Shown: positions 46,242 to 58,153, counted from the stretch's first letter. The stretch: DNA of 64,000 nucleotides from Protopterus annectens (GCF_019279795.1 NC_056749.1:580190006-580254005); one strand, 5' to 3'. Numbers and translations: made by a program. Notes: a model not told the origin generated them from the letters alone.

Positions 46242-48020
46242 TCAGGGGATGAGCCGAGCTGCTAGACTCAGGGTCCGGAGTTGAGGGTGCAAAATCTGTC
46301 CCTTCGGCTGGGACAGCAGGGAAGGGGTCTGAGGCAGGTGCCATGGTGGCACTATTGTCAGACTACCCAAAAGAGGATACCAGTGCTGGCATGGCCAGTC
46401 TGGTGCAATCAGGATTGTCCTTGACTTGTCTTGTTTGATCTTTAGTAGAACCTTCGAGAGGAGGGGCAGGGGGGAAAAGGCATAGGCTGATAGACTTTCC
46501 CAGGTAAATGACAGGGCATCCACTTTCCAAGCTTGACTGTGGGGAGTTCTGGTGCAATATTTGCTCAATTGATAGTTCTGAGGGGAAGCAAAGAGGTCCA
46601 CCTCTGGTGCCCCCCCCATCTGTCCTTCAAAAGCTTGAATATTTTGAGTTCCAATTTCCACTCATGTGGGTCCATGAGATGTCTGCTTAAGTCGTCTGCC
46701 AGTGAATTTAGTTTGCCTGGCAGGAACTGAGCTTGCAGATGCACTTGGTTGCTCAAGGCTGTGTTCCACAGAGCCATGGCTAATCTGCACGGTGGGTAGG
46801 AATGGGTTCCCCCCTGCTTGTTTATGTACCACATAACTGTGGTGTTGTCTGTCTTTACCAATAGTTGTCCTGGAAGAATAAGGCCTTTGAAGGCTGTCAG
46901 GGCATTCTGTACAGCTAACATTTCGTTTGATTGCTATGCAGGTGCATTTGTTTTGGGCTCCATTTGCCTTGAATGCATTGTCCTGCCATGTGAGCCCCCC
47001 ATACATAGTCTGATGCATCTGTTGTTAGGGTTTGGGCAGCAGGGGGTTGAATGAAAGGGAGACCCTTGTTGTGGTAGCAGCCCTCTGCCCACCAAAGGAA
47101 CTCTGTCCTTAGGCAAGGAATGATAGGAATCATTGTTTCCAGGTCCTGAGAATGTTGACACCAAAGGCTTTTTAAGTACCATTGAGGTTTCCTCATATGC
47201 AGTCTTGCATATGGAATTAGTAGAATGCAAGACGCCATGAACCCTAGGGCTTGCAGTATTTTTCTTGCAGATAACTGGGTTTTGTTGGCCAGTAGATTGA
47301 AGTAGTTTGTCAAATAAATTTGTTTTTCTGGAGTGAGGAATGCCATCTAGGAAGTTGTGTTCAAGCTTGCTCCCAGGAATACAGTCCATTGGCTTGGTAC
47401 CAGATGTGATTTTTTTTCAATGAAGGTGTACCTCAGTGAAATTAGAAGTCTCTTTACAAATGTCAGGTGCTGTAGTAGCAATTCCTGACTGTCTGCCTGA
47501 ATCAGGCAATCATCCAAGTATGGGTAAATTTGAATTGTTCTCTGCCTGCAATATGCAATGGCATTTTGTGAATACCCTGGGTGCAGTAGATAAGCCAAAG
47601 GGAAGTACACAGAACTGATAGTGCATAGAGCCTGCTCTGCAAATTTCCCTTATGAGGATGTGCAGATAAGCTTCTTTTAAGTCTAGGGTTGCTAGCCAGA
47701 AATCCTTGGCTAGCATAGGAAGCAGCTGTTGGAGAGTAAGCATTTTGAATTTTGGAACCACCAGAAAGGTGTTGAGAATAGACAGATCCAGGACAGGACG
47801 GCAAGAGTTTTCTTTTCTGGGTACCAGAAACAGTCTGGAATAAAAGCCTTGTCCCCTTTGTTCTGCTGGAACAGGTTGAATAGCCTTGATACTGAGAAGA
47901 GAAAGTACTTGCTTTTGGGCCTCTGCTCACTGGTTTGGGGGGTGGTCTGGCCATCAACTCAGGATTGGGAGTGAGTGGAAGTGGAATCTGTATCCCTGGG
48001 ATATAATGTTTAAGACCCAT
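46242..48020 (-). pseudogene. DIRS reverse transcriptase and RNase H, broken
   Basis: RT: LATLDLKEAYLHILIREICR, YQFCVLPFGLSTAPRVFTK and PYLDDCLIQADSQELLLQHL with intact YLDD at about 47515. RNase H: LTTDASDYVWGAHMAGQCIQ, then LLVKTDNTTVMWYINKQGGT, LADDLSRHLMDPHEW and PEVDLFASPQNYQLSKY, ending near 46300. Frames change several times. Homologous to 14482-16073 but better preserved. Confidence 0.92.
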
Positions 48021-48352
48021 TTGTCCTGGGTAATGTATTCCCAGTTTTTGGCATGCAGGTCAAGTTTCCCTCCTAAAGGTGCATGTACTTGGGCAAGGCT
48101 TGGTAGAGTTAAGGATAAGTCATTGTGAGATTTTACCATACAATGGCGGCTTACTACTCCCTGTTTTGGAGGTGGGAGCACTCCATTGCTTAGATCTGTG
48201 CACGCCCTGAGACTGTGGTCTGCTGCCCCTAGGTTTGGACTGAGAATGTCTGGGAAGGGCTGGAAAAAAACAGTTTTTCAAAGGCCAATGCCTACTGAAT
48301 CTAGGTGGCTGTACTTGTAAGAAATATTTAACAGTTTTCATAGATTTAGATT

Positions 48353-49938
48353 TTACCCCATCCTTTTGAGGACTTCTTCGGCCTTACTGCCAAATAGATG
48401 ATTTAATGGTGCGTCTAGTAATTTTGCTTTGACATGGTCTGGCAAGGTCTGTTCCTTAAGCCAAGCATGCCTTCTAAGAACAGACCCAGTGATCACAGCC
48501 CTGCAAGATGCTTCTAAGGCATCAAAACCACATTGCAAAGTATGTTTACCAACTTGGTTAGCAGAATGCATTAATGCTTGTAAGTCTTTATGTTCTGCAC
48601 AATCAGGAATCAACATAATTTTCTGTTTAATTAGCTCCATAATATGTTGTTGATACTTTAACATATGAAATTGACAATTTAAAGCCCTGATGGCAAGAGT
48701 AGCAAAGGTGTAAACCTTCTTACCCCGTCTGTCTAAAGCCATAGAATCCCTGTCCGAAGGGGCAGGATTTTTGGCTGTCATAGCCTTACTGCCTTTAGGT
48801 CCCTGGGAAATGGTCTCTGGATCTGCAGTAGGATTTTTAAAGAAGAATTTGTGAGAGTCAGGTACTCTATAGTACTTGTCAGGTTTCCTGGGAGCTGGAG
48901 GCAAAGTATCAGGGGTAAGGCTGGATTCCATGAAAACATCATCTACAATTTCCAGAACAGGAGGGATAGCTAGAGGCCTGTGCTGAGGCAAGTTTAAAAA
49001 TTCCCTGAGTCTCTTTTTGGACTGAGAGTAGTCCTGGCTCTCCCAGCGGAAATGCTCCCTAAGCGTATGTAGGGTTTCACCAAAAGAAAAATCTTCTGGT
49101 GGGGAATCAGAGGGAATGAAATCCTCTGCATCAGAATCCTCATAGGTAGATAACAGTATGTCCTGGAAATCAGAAGGGTCAGAGTTATCAAACTCCTGAT
49201 CTGAAGAATCAGAAGGAAATTCAGTTCTTGGTCTTTTTGAGGGGAAAGGCTGACTTCCCCTAATTAAAGTAAAAAGGTCTTCTGACATTCTAAGCATTTG
49301 TTTTTGTGGCATGTGGGCCTGAGAATGTGCTTTGATGGTTTCCTAGGTGTAGTGCGAACTCTAAGCCTGAGAAATTCGGTGTTTTTGGTTTGAAACAAAG
49401 TCATTGGTTTAATATGAACATCGGAAGGCCTGAATACACCCTCATAAGCCGGTGCCTGCACAGCGGCTCTGGACCCATCCAAGGTAGAGACATCCACAGG
49501 TTCCATAGTCGAAGAAGCATCTTGCGGCACACTGGACTCCAAATGGGTCTCAGCAGAGGCCTGCGAATCTGTAGAAGTGGGTATCAGGGGCTGCAAAAGT
49601 GCCTCACTGAGTACCAGCATCAGGCAACTAGCTTAACGGTAGTGTCGTCTGCAGTTTTGGACCTATGCGGTCTGTCTCTGTCTTTATCCTTACGTTTTTT
49701 TCAGAAGATCGGTAGTTGGATGGCTTATCGAAGCCATTTCAGAATATGGAGATTGAGAGCGAAAGAATTTAGCGACAAAAATAGCTCAATGATGAATAGT
49801 TTGGGCTTTGAACAAGGCACAAAACTGACAGCGAGGGACGTCGTCATCTGGGCCTAAACAGGTGACACAGTAAGAATGAAAATCTCTGTGAGGTATTTGC
49901 TTTCCACAGGCAAGACAATTATTAATTTTTTCTGACAT
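48353..49938 (-). pseudogene. DIRS gag-like protein
   Basis: Start ATG at 49936-49938 gives MSEKINNCLACGKQIPHRDF, HSYCVTCLGPDDDVPRCQFC: three CxxC pairs, a likely zinc-binding head. A stop follows near 49785. A Ser/Thr-rich middle (49620-49300) then shifts frame into a 319-codon open stretch (49312-48353) with acidic SDSSDQEFDNSDPSDFQDIL, SPPEDFSFGETLHTLREHFR, PRKPDKYYRVPDSHKFFFKN and GFDALEASCRAVITGSVLRR. Function in particle or RNA binding is inferred from position. Confidence 0.88.
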
Positions 49939-50075
49939 CAGTTAGAGCAAGAAAAAAAGGATCCCCAACAGGGTACTTATCTTTTAGAAGACTTCAGAAA
50001 TGAAACTCGAAAAGCGAAAATTTCAGGAGGCAGCCGACTGGCACTTGCGAACTGCTTCTGCTTCGGACACCACAC

Positions 50076-50149
50076 GGCAAGAAAGACTGATGCAATGGCA
50101 TCGGCTGCTTGTTTTATACCCCTGATGACCTGATGTCATGGAAGAAGCG
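50076..50149. repeat. DIRS 5' inverted terminal repeat
   Basis: Inverse of 44893-44964 (GGCAAGAAAGACTGATGCAA, TGGCATCGGCTGCTTG, TTATACCCCTGATGACCTGA). The sequence continues to 50262, where it pairs with the internal complementary region. Confidence 0.88.
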
Positions 50150-51229
50150 ACAGCATCCGACGCAGAAATCCCAAGACTCTGGTATTCAGGCTGACTGAGG
50201 GCTACCTGCAGGCAGATAACACAAATGTGATGACTGCAACAGTGAAACACGAAGAACATCATCCTAGATCTCGGAGATGCCCACCGTTATTATGCTGAGG
50301 TCATAGATAGACAGTTGGATGAGATGGTGGCAATCATCAATTGCGGGATGTCTGTGCCACAGCATGTGGCTAAGACAGCACATGTGCTGGGAGTACAATG
50401 GTTTAAAACTGTAAACCATGGCCAAATTTGTCACTCAGACACACACAGACAGAATACTGATGTAACACACACAAAGATACACAGTTGGCACGACTGAGAT
50501 TAGAACCACTACTTACCTAGGTCTTGCTATTCAAGTTCTCTGCATTTACTGCACATGCCACAGAGAAAGTAGAGTGAAGTGTGCTCAACAGTTCCTCTAA
50601 GGTGAACAACATCAACTGGCATTACACAGTATGGCAATGGGAGATGTCCTGGGTGAGAATGGCCAGGAAATACTATCAGCTACAGAAATATACAAAATGA
50701 CCAACACAGATACAGTTATACACACATTGGCCACACCTGCGGTTAGCAGCCCTGCCTTGCTCATCATTCAGTCCATACTGTTACAGAGTTTTGGCACACA
50801 GCACATGCCTTATTGGGCTGAAGAGTGTCATCAGGTACCTGTACGGTCAATGGTGACAGTGGTCCTCATAAAGTGGACCTTGTGATATGTACTGTAGGTA
50901 CCGTGATATAAAAATATTACACCCAGCACCCGACCCACATTGCATATAGTACTCACTCATACCAATGATAATACTATGACAAACGGACAATCACACATTT
51001 ACCAGGAATGAGATTCAAACCTTTGCCTGACTATTTAATTATTACTATTACACTGATATGCATTTATCGCACATACCACAATGCTAGTAGGGTGAAGATT
51101 GTCTCATGGCTCTGCTAAGGTGAGCAACATCACCATCCCTTGTAATGTCTGGCACTGTGCAGTGTATTTGGAGAATGGGGCCTCAGAATGCTGTCTCCTA
51201 CAAATATCCACACTCACGCACACTTGCAA

Positions 51230-51234
<5 letters not shown>

Positions 51235-51322
<88 letters not shown>
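51235..51322. repeat. (CA)n microsatellite
   Basis: About 43 CA dinucleotides without interruption. Poly Thr-His frames are artefacts. Confidence 0.97.
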
Positions 51323-51325
<3 letters not shown>

Positions 51326-51639
51326 ACATATACCAGGACTCAGAGTGTAAACCACACCTGTCTACTCATTGGTAGAACAGAGTTATGCTGGTACTGCAAG
51401 CTCAAGGTAGACCATAGGGTGAAGGGTGTCACACGGCACCTTTACAGTACAGTACAGCAGCAGCCCTTTCTAAGTATAGCACTGGGGATGTAGTGGGTGA
51501 GAAGGTGCTCAAATTATTTTCAACAAACTAACAAACACTGTTATACTCAGTAATGCACACAGACACATTTGTCAGTACTGAGGTCCATTGGTGTAGGTGT
51601 CCCTGGGTGTGTACCAGGCTAACATCCATGGAGATATGA

Positions 51640-52865
51640 GAAGAGTAGGGCATTTGAGTACACTGGTATTACGGCACCTGGCATTTGTCAGCATGCCATC
51701 TATCAACTACTGCCACCTCAGTGATCCCCAGGGTGACAGTTACATTCACAATCCACGCATCTGAATTTCTCTTGAAGAGGGCCAGTGCGGTGCTTTGATT
51801 GGCATATATGCAACATATATTGCATAACATGACCAGTGTCTGGGTTATGGACCTGTCCCCAAGCATGTTGTCTTGAATGTGGAAATGCAGTTGAAGTATC
51901 CATGGCATGTGGTGCATACACACTGTGGTTTCCTAGCTGTGGCATTTGTAACACAGCTGAGCAGACATGGCATTGTCAGTCAAGCAGGGATTGCCTGTAA
52001 GTAACCAAGATGTGACCGGGAACACTCGGAGGTTTTGGGCTTTTTCCATTTCAGACAGTTGTTTCATGCCTAGGGTCTTACATGGCAGGTACACTTGCAG
52101 GCTACCCAGTTGTTGTAGGGGTCTGAGTTACATGGCAAATGGGTCACTGGACCTGCTGATTGGCCTAATGAACAGGGAGTGGAGGGAGACATTGACCTCT
52201 TCATTCCTGGATGACACACCTTTAGTTATGCAATGTGCCACATGGAAGGACTTTCTGTCCACAGTGGCAGTATGGTGGTCAGAAGAGAGGTTGCTGTCAA
52301 GCTGTGTTCAAAGACGTCCTATAAGGACATCTGTCTCCATTGGACTACTACCAATGTGGTCATTTGTGAACAACACATTGATTCAACAGGGGATTGGGAC
52401 ACATTTCTTGACATTGAGACTAAGGCCAGTGTTCTGACAACAGTTGGAGGTGTCAGTGGCAACTTTATGCAGGATGTTAACATAATCTGGGGATGTAAAC
52501 AGACCCCCCAATTAGCAATTGTCTGCAAACATTGTTAACCACAGTTCATTCCTGTTGGGCTGGATATCAGAGCTACACACAAGACTGGACACAAGACTGG
52601 ACACAGGGCACGAACCTGTGGTACTCCACACATGACTGTTTGGCAGTCTGACACCACTCATGGCTGTTTTGCAGTCTGGCAAGTAGTCCACTGCTTTCAG
52701 TCTGTGAGATCCATCTGTGAGCCCATTTGCAGACCACTTAGTGACAAGGATTAATGAATAGATGAGTGTGTTTGCCTATGACTCCTGAGTGTGGAATTGT
52801 ATCACAGGACTACAAGGGCCACATATCTTGTTTTGGACTTCATATTGTTCTGATATCACATGACA
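51640..52865 (-). mobile_element. Old CR1 copy, CpG-decayed
   Basis: Aligns by eye to 19430-20450 of the reference CR1 on the same strand. Shared blocks are TTTCTCTTGAAGAGGGCCAG, CCCAGTTGTTGTAGGGGTCT, GACCTCTTCATTCCTGGATG, GCCACATGGAAGGACTTTCT and CCTGTGGTACTCCACA. These encode the RT catalytic region and C-terminus. No frame survives. Changes are largely CG to TG/CA. Confidence 0.8.
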
Positions 52866-54060
52866 AACAGATTATAGGACTGAAGAATGTCCACAGCTAC
52901 CACAAAAGTGGGCCCTGAGCAGTGGACATTTGGTAGTTTGCTGGGTGGACCAGATAAAAGTGTAGCAAAACCCACCCACCACTGAATATGAATCACAATG
53001 TTAATGGCACAACCAAAGACAGACACAGAGACAGAGACACACCCACACTTGACAGGAATGAGATTCAAACCCCTATCTAACTAGTTTACTGCACTATATT
53101 ATTATGCATTTATCAGATGCGCCATGACGCTTAAATATTTGAGAGCTGTCAAAAGGTATCTCTAAATGTGAGTAACATCAGCAGCAGTGATAAAGGAGGG
53201 GAAAGGGTGGTGTAGTAAGTGCCAATGGTGACAAAAATCATGTCTCTACAACTACAGACACTCTCACACAAACACACTTTTACACTTGCCAGGCCCAAGA
53301 TTAGAACTCCTATCTAACTAGTTTACTGCACTATAGTATTACACATTTATCAGACGCCCCATGAAGCTTACATACTTGAGAGCTGTCCAAAGGGATCTTT
53401 AAAGGTGAGTGACATCAGCAGCAGTGATAAAGGAGGGAAATATAGTATTTACTTTTATCAGACATATCACAAAGCTTACATACTTGAGAGCTGTCCAAAG
53501 GTATCTTTAAAGGTGAGTGACATCAGCAGCAGTGATAAAGGAGTTAAAATGTTAGTGTAGTAAGTGCCAATGGCCTCAAAATCATGTCTCTACAACTACA
53601 GACACTCTCACACAAACAAACACACTTCTAGACTTGCCAGGACCAGGATTAGAACTCCCACCTAACTAGTTTTCTGCACTATATTATTACGCATTTATCA
53701 GATGCACCAGGAAGCTTACATATTTGAGTGCTGTCCAAAGGTATCTTTAACAGTGAGTGACATCAGCAGCAGTGATAAAGGAGGGCAATGTAAAATGGAG
53801 TAAGTGGAATGGCCTCAAAATCATTCACCTACAAACAGACACACAGACACACCTTTCCGTTTCACAGGACTGTGATTAGGATTGCTACATAAATAGTTAT
53901 TGGTACTCTACTGTTACAAAGTTATCACAAGCACAACAGAGCCTATAGGGCTGAGGGCTCAAAAAAGGAATTTATACAGTGAGTGACTGACTGCAGCACA
54001 TGTTTTGATATTGGGTAATGGGATGTGTACTGGGTGGAGATGGAGTAAAACAGCAATTCC

Positions 54061-54061
<1 letters not shown>

Positions 54062-54126
<65 letters not shown>
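54062..54126. repeat. (CA)n microsatellite
   Basis: About 32 CA dinucleotides adjoining one of the tRNA-like units. Confidence 0.97.
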
Positions 54127-54127
<1 letters not shown>

Positions 54128-54466
54128 TTGCCATGACTGAGATTCAAAACCCTACCATCTACTTATTTGCTTTAGTAAGTTATGGATTTATCGCATGCGC
54201 TATTGAGCTTACAAATCTGAGGCTTGTCCAAAGGAATATCTAAGGTGACATACATCAGCAGATAGTGTGGAGTGGAACTATAACATGTGTACTGGGGGGA
54301 AAGATTTCATAATGGTACTGTCTCTCACGCTGTCTGTGTCTCTCTTCCCCATGTGCATGTGTGGGCATGTCTGAATTATTGGTCTTAGATATGTGTGCGT
54401 ATCACACAAAACAGATGGAGATTTACCACATATCTGCACCTACAGCTGGCTGTGGGTTTTCCTGTC

Positions 54467-54468
<2 letters not shown>

Positions 54469-54519
<51 letters not shown>
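54469..54519. repeat. (GT)n microsatellite
   Basis: About 25 GT dinucleotides. Confidence 0.97.
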
Positions 54520-54521
<2 letters not shown>

Positions 54522-54599
54522 GACCAAACAGTTTACATTTTGGTGTGTGTGCACAGACTTCTGCAGACAACAGATATCTATGGTCCACTGAGGTGTCAG

Positions 54600-54850
54600 A
54601 CATGGGCTTTATTTCTCTAAGTGTAGGAGCATTCCCAGTATGTCCTTCTATATTGAGTGTGGGAATACATTCTGTAAGTGTAGAGGCATGCCCAGTATGA
54701 CCTTCTGTATTGAGTGTAGTGATCCATTCTCTACATGTAGGAACATGCCCAGTATGACCTTCTGTATTGAATGTAGTGATCTATTCTCTACGTGTAGGAA
54801 CATGCCCAGTATGACCTTCTATATTGCTTGTGGGAATCCAGTCCAGGGTT
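54600..54850 (+). repeat. 57-bp minisatellite, in-frame Cys-rich reading
   Basis: Four copies of a 57-bp unit (CCCAGTATGACCTTCTGTAT, TGAGTGTAGTGATCCATTCT, CTACATGTAGGAACATG). Because 57 is 19 codons, a plus-strand frame stays open through all copies with the period MPSMTFCIECSDPFSTCRN. No flanking coding, splice sites or family match supports a real protein, so it is called a repeat. Confidence 0.85.
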
Positions 54851-54854
54851 TTGT

Positions 54855-55575
54855 GTGCTACAGCTGCACCTAGCAAGCTATTTTTGCAGGATATCTGTAG
54901 ATGTAGGTTGCCAATATGAAGACACAATTGGTCCACACATGTGGGGGATACTGTGCCTAACTACATTTCCTATTACTGTCTGTGTTGCTTTCTACAGTCT
55001 AATGTATTCTGTCATCAACTACTGACAGATATCATTGTTTGGTCACAGTTGTTTTACCAGGGAAATACAAGAGCAATGCAGCAGAGACCAATATTGTGAG
55101 TGAAGACTAGACGTGGCATAATCCTGCCATTGTGAAGGGGTGGCTACAGACAATTGATTGATGGGTCTGTGTAAATGGTCCAACACCTTGGTGCTATGCT
55201 GGCTGGGGATCCCCTTCTTGTGCAGTTTTTAACTTAACTGAATGGCCATATCCTGCTGTGGGCATACGTCTCAGCTGTACAGATTTGGCCAGGTTATCCA
55301 AAGGCAGGACTCATATATCTGGTCAATTTCCCTTCACAATGTGGTTTACAAGCAGGTTTGTGGTTATGCATTCATGGGTTTGCAGTCAGGGGGAAGTATA
55401 AGCAGACATTTGAGTTTCAGACTTCACACATTCCATGATATCCATGCTTTTATGCCCCCCCCCCCCGTAATGCTATCCTCTTCCCAGAAGTATGGAAGCA
55501 ATATCTTAGAAGTATTTCTACTAGTTCAACCTTTATCACAGCAGTATTTATGTCTTGGTCTACAATTCTTGAACT
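54855..55575. other. No gene; possibly decayed CR1
   Basis: CA/TG-rich noncoding DNA between two CR1 pieces of the same strand. It may be their linking part, but block-by-block matches are not convincing. A C run lies near 55455. Confidence 0.3.
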
Positions 55576-55579
55576 AGGA

Positions 55580-56130
55580 CATGGAGAGGCATGCTACTGG
55601 CATTTGTCAGCATGGCCTTGCATTTGTTTTCCGTTTAATGTGTTATGTTGTTGGTTATAACCCTATGACATTCTGTATGATGGCACTATGGGTGAAGCAT
55701 ATGATGGCACTATGGGTGAGCCATGGGCATTTGCCAGAGGCCTGTAGGCCACATGAGAGTGATGCAGGCCATAGCATTTTGTCACTCATACGTTACCAGG
55801 TTGCAAGCCAGTGGATTCCCCTGGGGTGACATGGGCAAGTGGGTGAGGTGTTCCTGGCAATCCTTCTAGTTCATAGTGATGCATCAGTCTGGATGTGTGC
55901 AGGGTGCTGCTTATGGCTAGGGTCACACCTGCATGGGACACCATTTCAGCATACTGCATCCTGTGAGTATTCCATAAAAGAAGTATGCTGATTCTGTAAT
56001 CATTCCCAGCAGCAAGGATATGACTGATGAAATACCTGTAGCTGTTGTGGGGGGCGGGGACTGAGTGCATGTGTGATATGGAAGCTTATGGCACCTGACT
56101 CACAGATATGACTGGGACCTTCTCCTTCTC
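55580..56130 (-). mobile_element. Old CR1 5' fragment (ORF1 esterase region)
   Basis: GTGCAGGGTGCTGCTTATGG and CTAGGGTCACACCTGCATGG match GGCAGGATGCTACTCAGGGC and TAGGGTCATAACTGCCTGGG of CR1 ORF1 (22470-22505) on the same strand. The flank GGACCTTCTCCTTCTC matches the ORF1 segment near 22675. It may belong with the piece at 51640-52865. Confidence 0.6.
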
Positions 56131-56424
56131 CTGCCTTGCATGCGGACATCCACAGTGTGTCATTACTTTATAAGTGTGGCTTATGTGGGCTGCCAGTGAT
56201 TGGACAGACAACCAGTATTCCATATTAGACAGACAACTAACGTGATGCTAACCTCTATATTTAATTCCAAATATGTGTGCAATTGATAGTTACTTTCTAG
56301 ACACTGCATACAGTTCTTCCACCTGTGTACTGTTTCTATGTATGGACCCCTGTTCATAGCCTGTCCAGCTTTCTGATAGTAACACATATTGATATCTGGA
56401 CAGTGAGTGTGTACAACTATTAAC

Positions 56425-57104
56425 AGGTCTATATTAGAACATCGACTTTTGAAAACGTCTAATGATCTAATATTGACCTCTATTCAGCAAACGCTGACAA
56501 TATCGAACATGCAGAACAGCGAATTTTTTTCCCAGGGAAAAAAAATTTGCTGTTCCGACACACATACACACAACACAAGCAGACCAAACAAACAGCAATC
56601 CACACACATACACCTAAAATCCTACATCTAACCCTACACTAAACTGTACATACACTACTAGCTATCTACTTACCTTAACCCAAACGCTAAGGTCCATCAC
56701 TATCGCACACTCACCTCACCCGTGCCCTAACCCTAATTCACCTACCCTGCCCTAAACCTCACGTCCACACCATCGCACACTTACCTGACCCACGCCCTAA
56801 CCCTAACTCACCTACCCCACCCTAACCTTCACATCTACACAATCGCACACTTACCTGACCCGCACCCTAACTCACCTACCCCACCCTAACCCTCACATCC
56901 ACATAATCGCACACTTACCTGATCCCGACCCGTAACTTTCCACCACAGTGCTGAAAATAGCGAAGCCACAGGAACAGCTAACCAAATTCCTTCCCTTGGA
57001 AGAAATTCGGTGTTCCGCAGCTTCGCTATTTTCAGCTTTTGCTGAATAGGGGTCGATATTAGGACATTCAAAGTTGTGAAACTTCGATATTCTAATATAG
57101 ACCC
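56425..57104. mobile_element. hAT-like MITE with internal minisatellite
   Basis: CTATTAAC at 56417-56424 and 57105-57112 is an exact 8-bp target duplication. Terminal repeats: AGGTCTATATTAGAACATCG versus, inverted, GGGTCTATATTAGAATATCG. Two subterminal hairpins occur: 56513-56555 around CGAATTTTTTTCCC, and about 56950-57040 around AAAATAGCGAAGC...GCTTCGCTATTTT. Between them is a CCCTAAC-rich minisatellite. Nothing is encoded. The 8-bp duplication points to hAT-type transposition in trans. Confidence 0.85.
56690..56930. repeat. CCCTAACCC-containing minisatellite inside MITE
   Basis: About four copies of a 64-70-bp unit: TCGCACACTTACCTGACCC, GCCCTAACCCTAACTCACC, TACCCCACCCTAAC and CTCACATCCACA. 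It contains telomere-like CCCTAA pairs by composition only; no long CCCTAA array exists. Confidence 0.85.
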
Positions 57105-57112
57105 CTATTAAC

Positions 57113-58150
57113 ATAGGTGTAGCTGAGAAGCAGATTGGTTGGCACTGTAGTTGTTGGAACATGGCCCTTCAACCACAGTACTGTACCTAGGCCACTGAGA
57201 CACAACATCCAGGCCTACATGCTGTCCACCTCCAGACATTAAACACTCACAAAAGATTGGCACACTGACCCCTGCATATAGTGGACATACACCAATTATC
57301 ATGTTGAGTGGGACAGCTCAGGCAATCTGTGCTCCACTGATATTACTCTACAAACTTACATGTTACTGCCATTTATACATGGGGTTGGGGGGCACACCTG
57401 ACAACTTTCCACATTTGCACTGACTGCACTCGTATTTCAGTTATAACTCTGTTTGCTTCCATTTAGTATTGTATTGTGCTCTATCCTGCAGAATGGAGGT
57501 ATATCAGTAGAGTACACAAGTTAGATTGTAATGGCATACATTTCAGTTTCAGACTTCTTACTCTTCAGAACTATACTGCAACTGCCAGACCTGTTATAGT
57601 ATGTATGTGTAGGTCTGTAGGGGGGCTGTTCACCATTGCCAGCATTTGTGGAGCTTTGCCCAACCTTTATTTCCGGTCATCTACACCTGCCCTGCTGGGT
57701 GAGGCTGGGGGGTGGGAATGGGAATGATCATTGACTTCCATGTGTATGACCTGTGGACACCCACAGTTAATCGAGCCACCACATGTACTGCAGTGGGAGT
57801 TGTCACCTTGAGTACTACTACCTAGTATGGGGACAACAGTATTTGTTATGGATTTCATGCTGTCCTATATAGATGTCAGCTATCTGCTGCTATCCCATTT
57901 GGCCAACCAATTCCCTTGCATGCTTGTATCCATAGCATAGATATAACTATCAGAGCATACTACTGCAGTCAGTAATTGATAGTAAGGGTGACTTACCTTG
58001 TGCCTGGGGCAGTATTGAGGATGGTGCAGGTGGGCTGACTATGTGGGATGCATGCAGTACACTCCCTATACATGGTAAAGTACAGGTAGTGTCATGTTTG
58101 GCATCCCTTTTTCTGTATGTGCAAGATGGAGAGAGGTATCAGTCCCTGGG
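57113..58150. other. No gene; probable Harbinger flank
   Basis: No coherent coding. It precedes the 3' end of the minus-strand Harbinger transposase and may hold its UTR and terminal repeat, but I could not pair one. Confidence 0.35.
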
Positions 58151-58153
58151 TCC

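Larger units (their letters stand above)
44893..50262 (-). mobile_element. DIRS retrotransposon, nearly complete
   Basis: Minus-strand order: 5' terminus (near 50262), gag, reverse transcriptase, RNase H, tyrosine recombinase, internal complementary region, 3' inverted terminal repeat (near 44893). Terminal repeats are inverted, not direct, as in DIRS. About 5.4 kb, the usual DIRS size. Frameshifts break gag, RT and recombinase, so it is not autonomous now. DIRS elements integrate circular DNA with a tyrosine recombinase and lack an integrase. Confidence 0.93.
50440..54250 (-). repeat. Array of tRNA-like units with CA microsatellites
   Basis: About eight related units lie near 50455, 51000, 51325, 53040, 53275, 53625, 53860 and 54118. 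On the minus strand each resembles a tRNA-derived SINE head: TGGTGCATCTGATAAATG (box A-like), then ACTAGTTAGGTGGGAG, TTCTAATCCTGG or GGTTTGAATCTCATTCC (box B-like), then a GT-rich arm. From 53100 to 53830 they repeat with a period of roughly 200-350 bp together with a GATGTCACTCACC and TCACTGCTGCTG spacer. An old CR1 (51640-52865) lies within the array. Confidence 0.65.

Noticed and set aside
49390..49857. 155-codon plus-strand frame
   Set aside because: Antisense to the DIRS gag middle region.
52233..52538. 101-codon plus-strand frame
   Set aside because: Antisense to an old minus-strand CR1; chance opening in CpG-decayed DNA.
56690..56930. Interstitial telomere
   Set aside because: Only CCCTAACCCTAA pairs within a 64-70-bp unit; no uninterrupted hexamer array.
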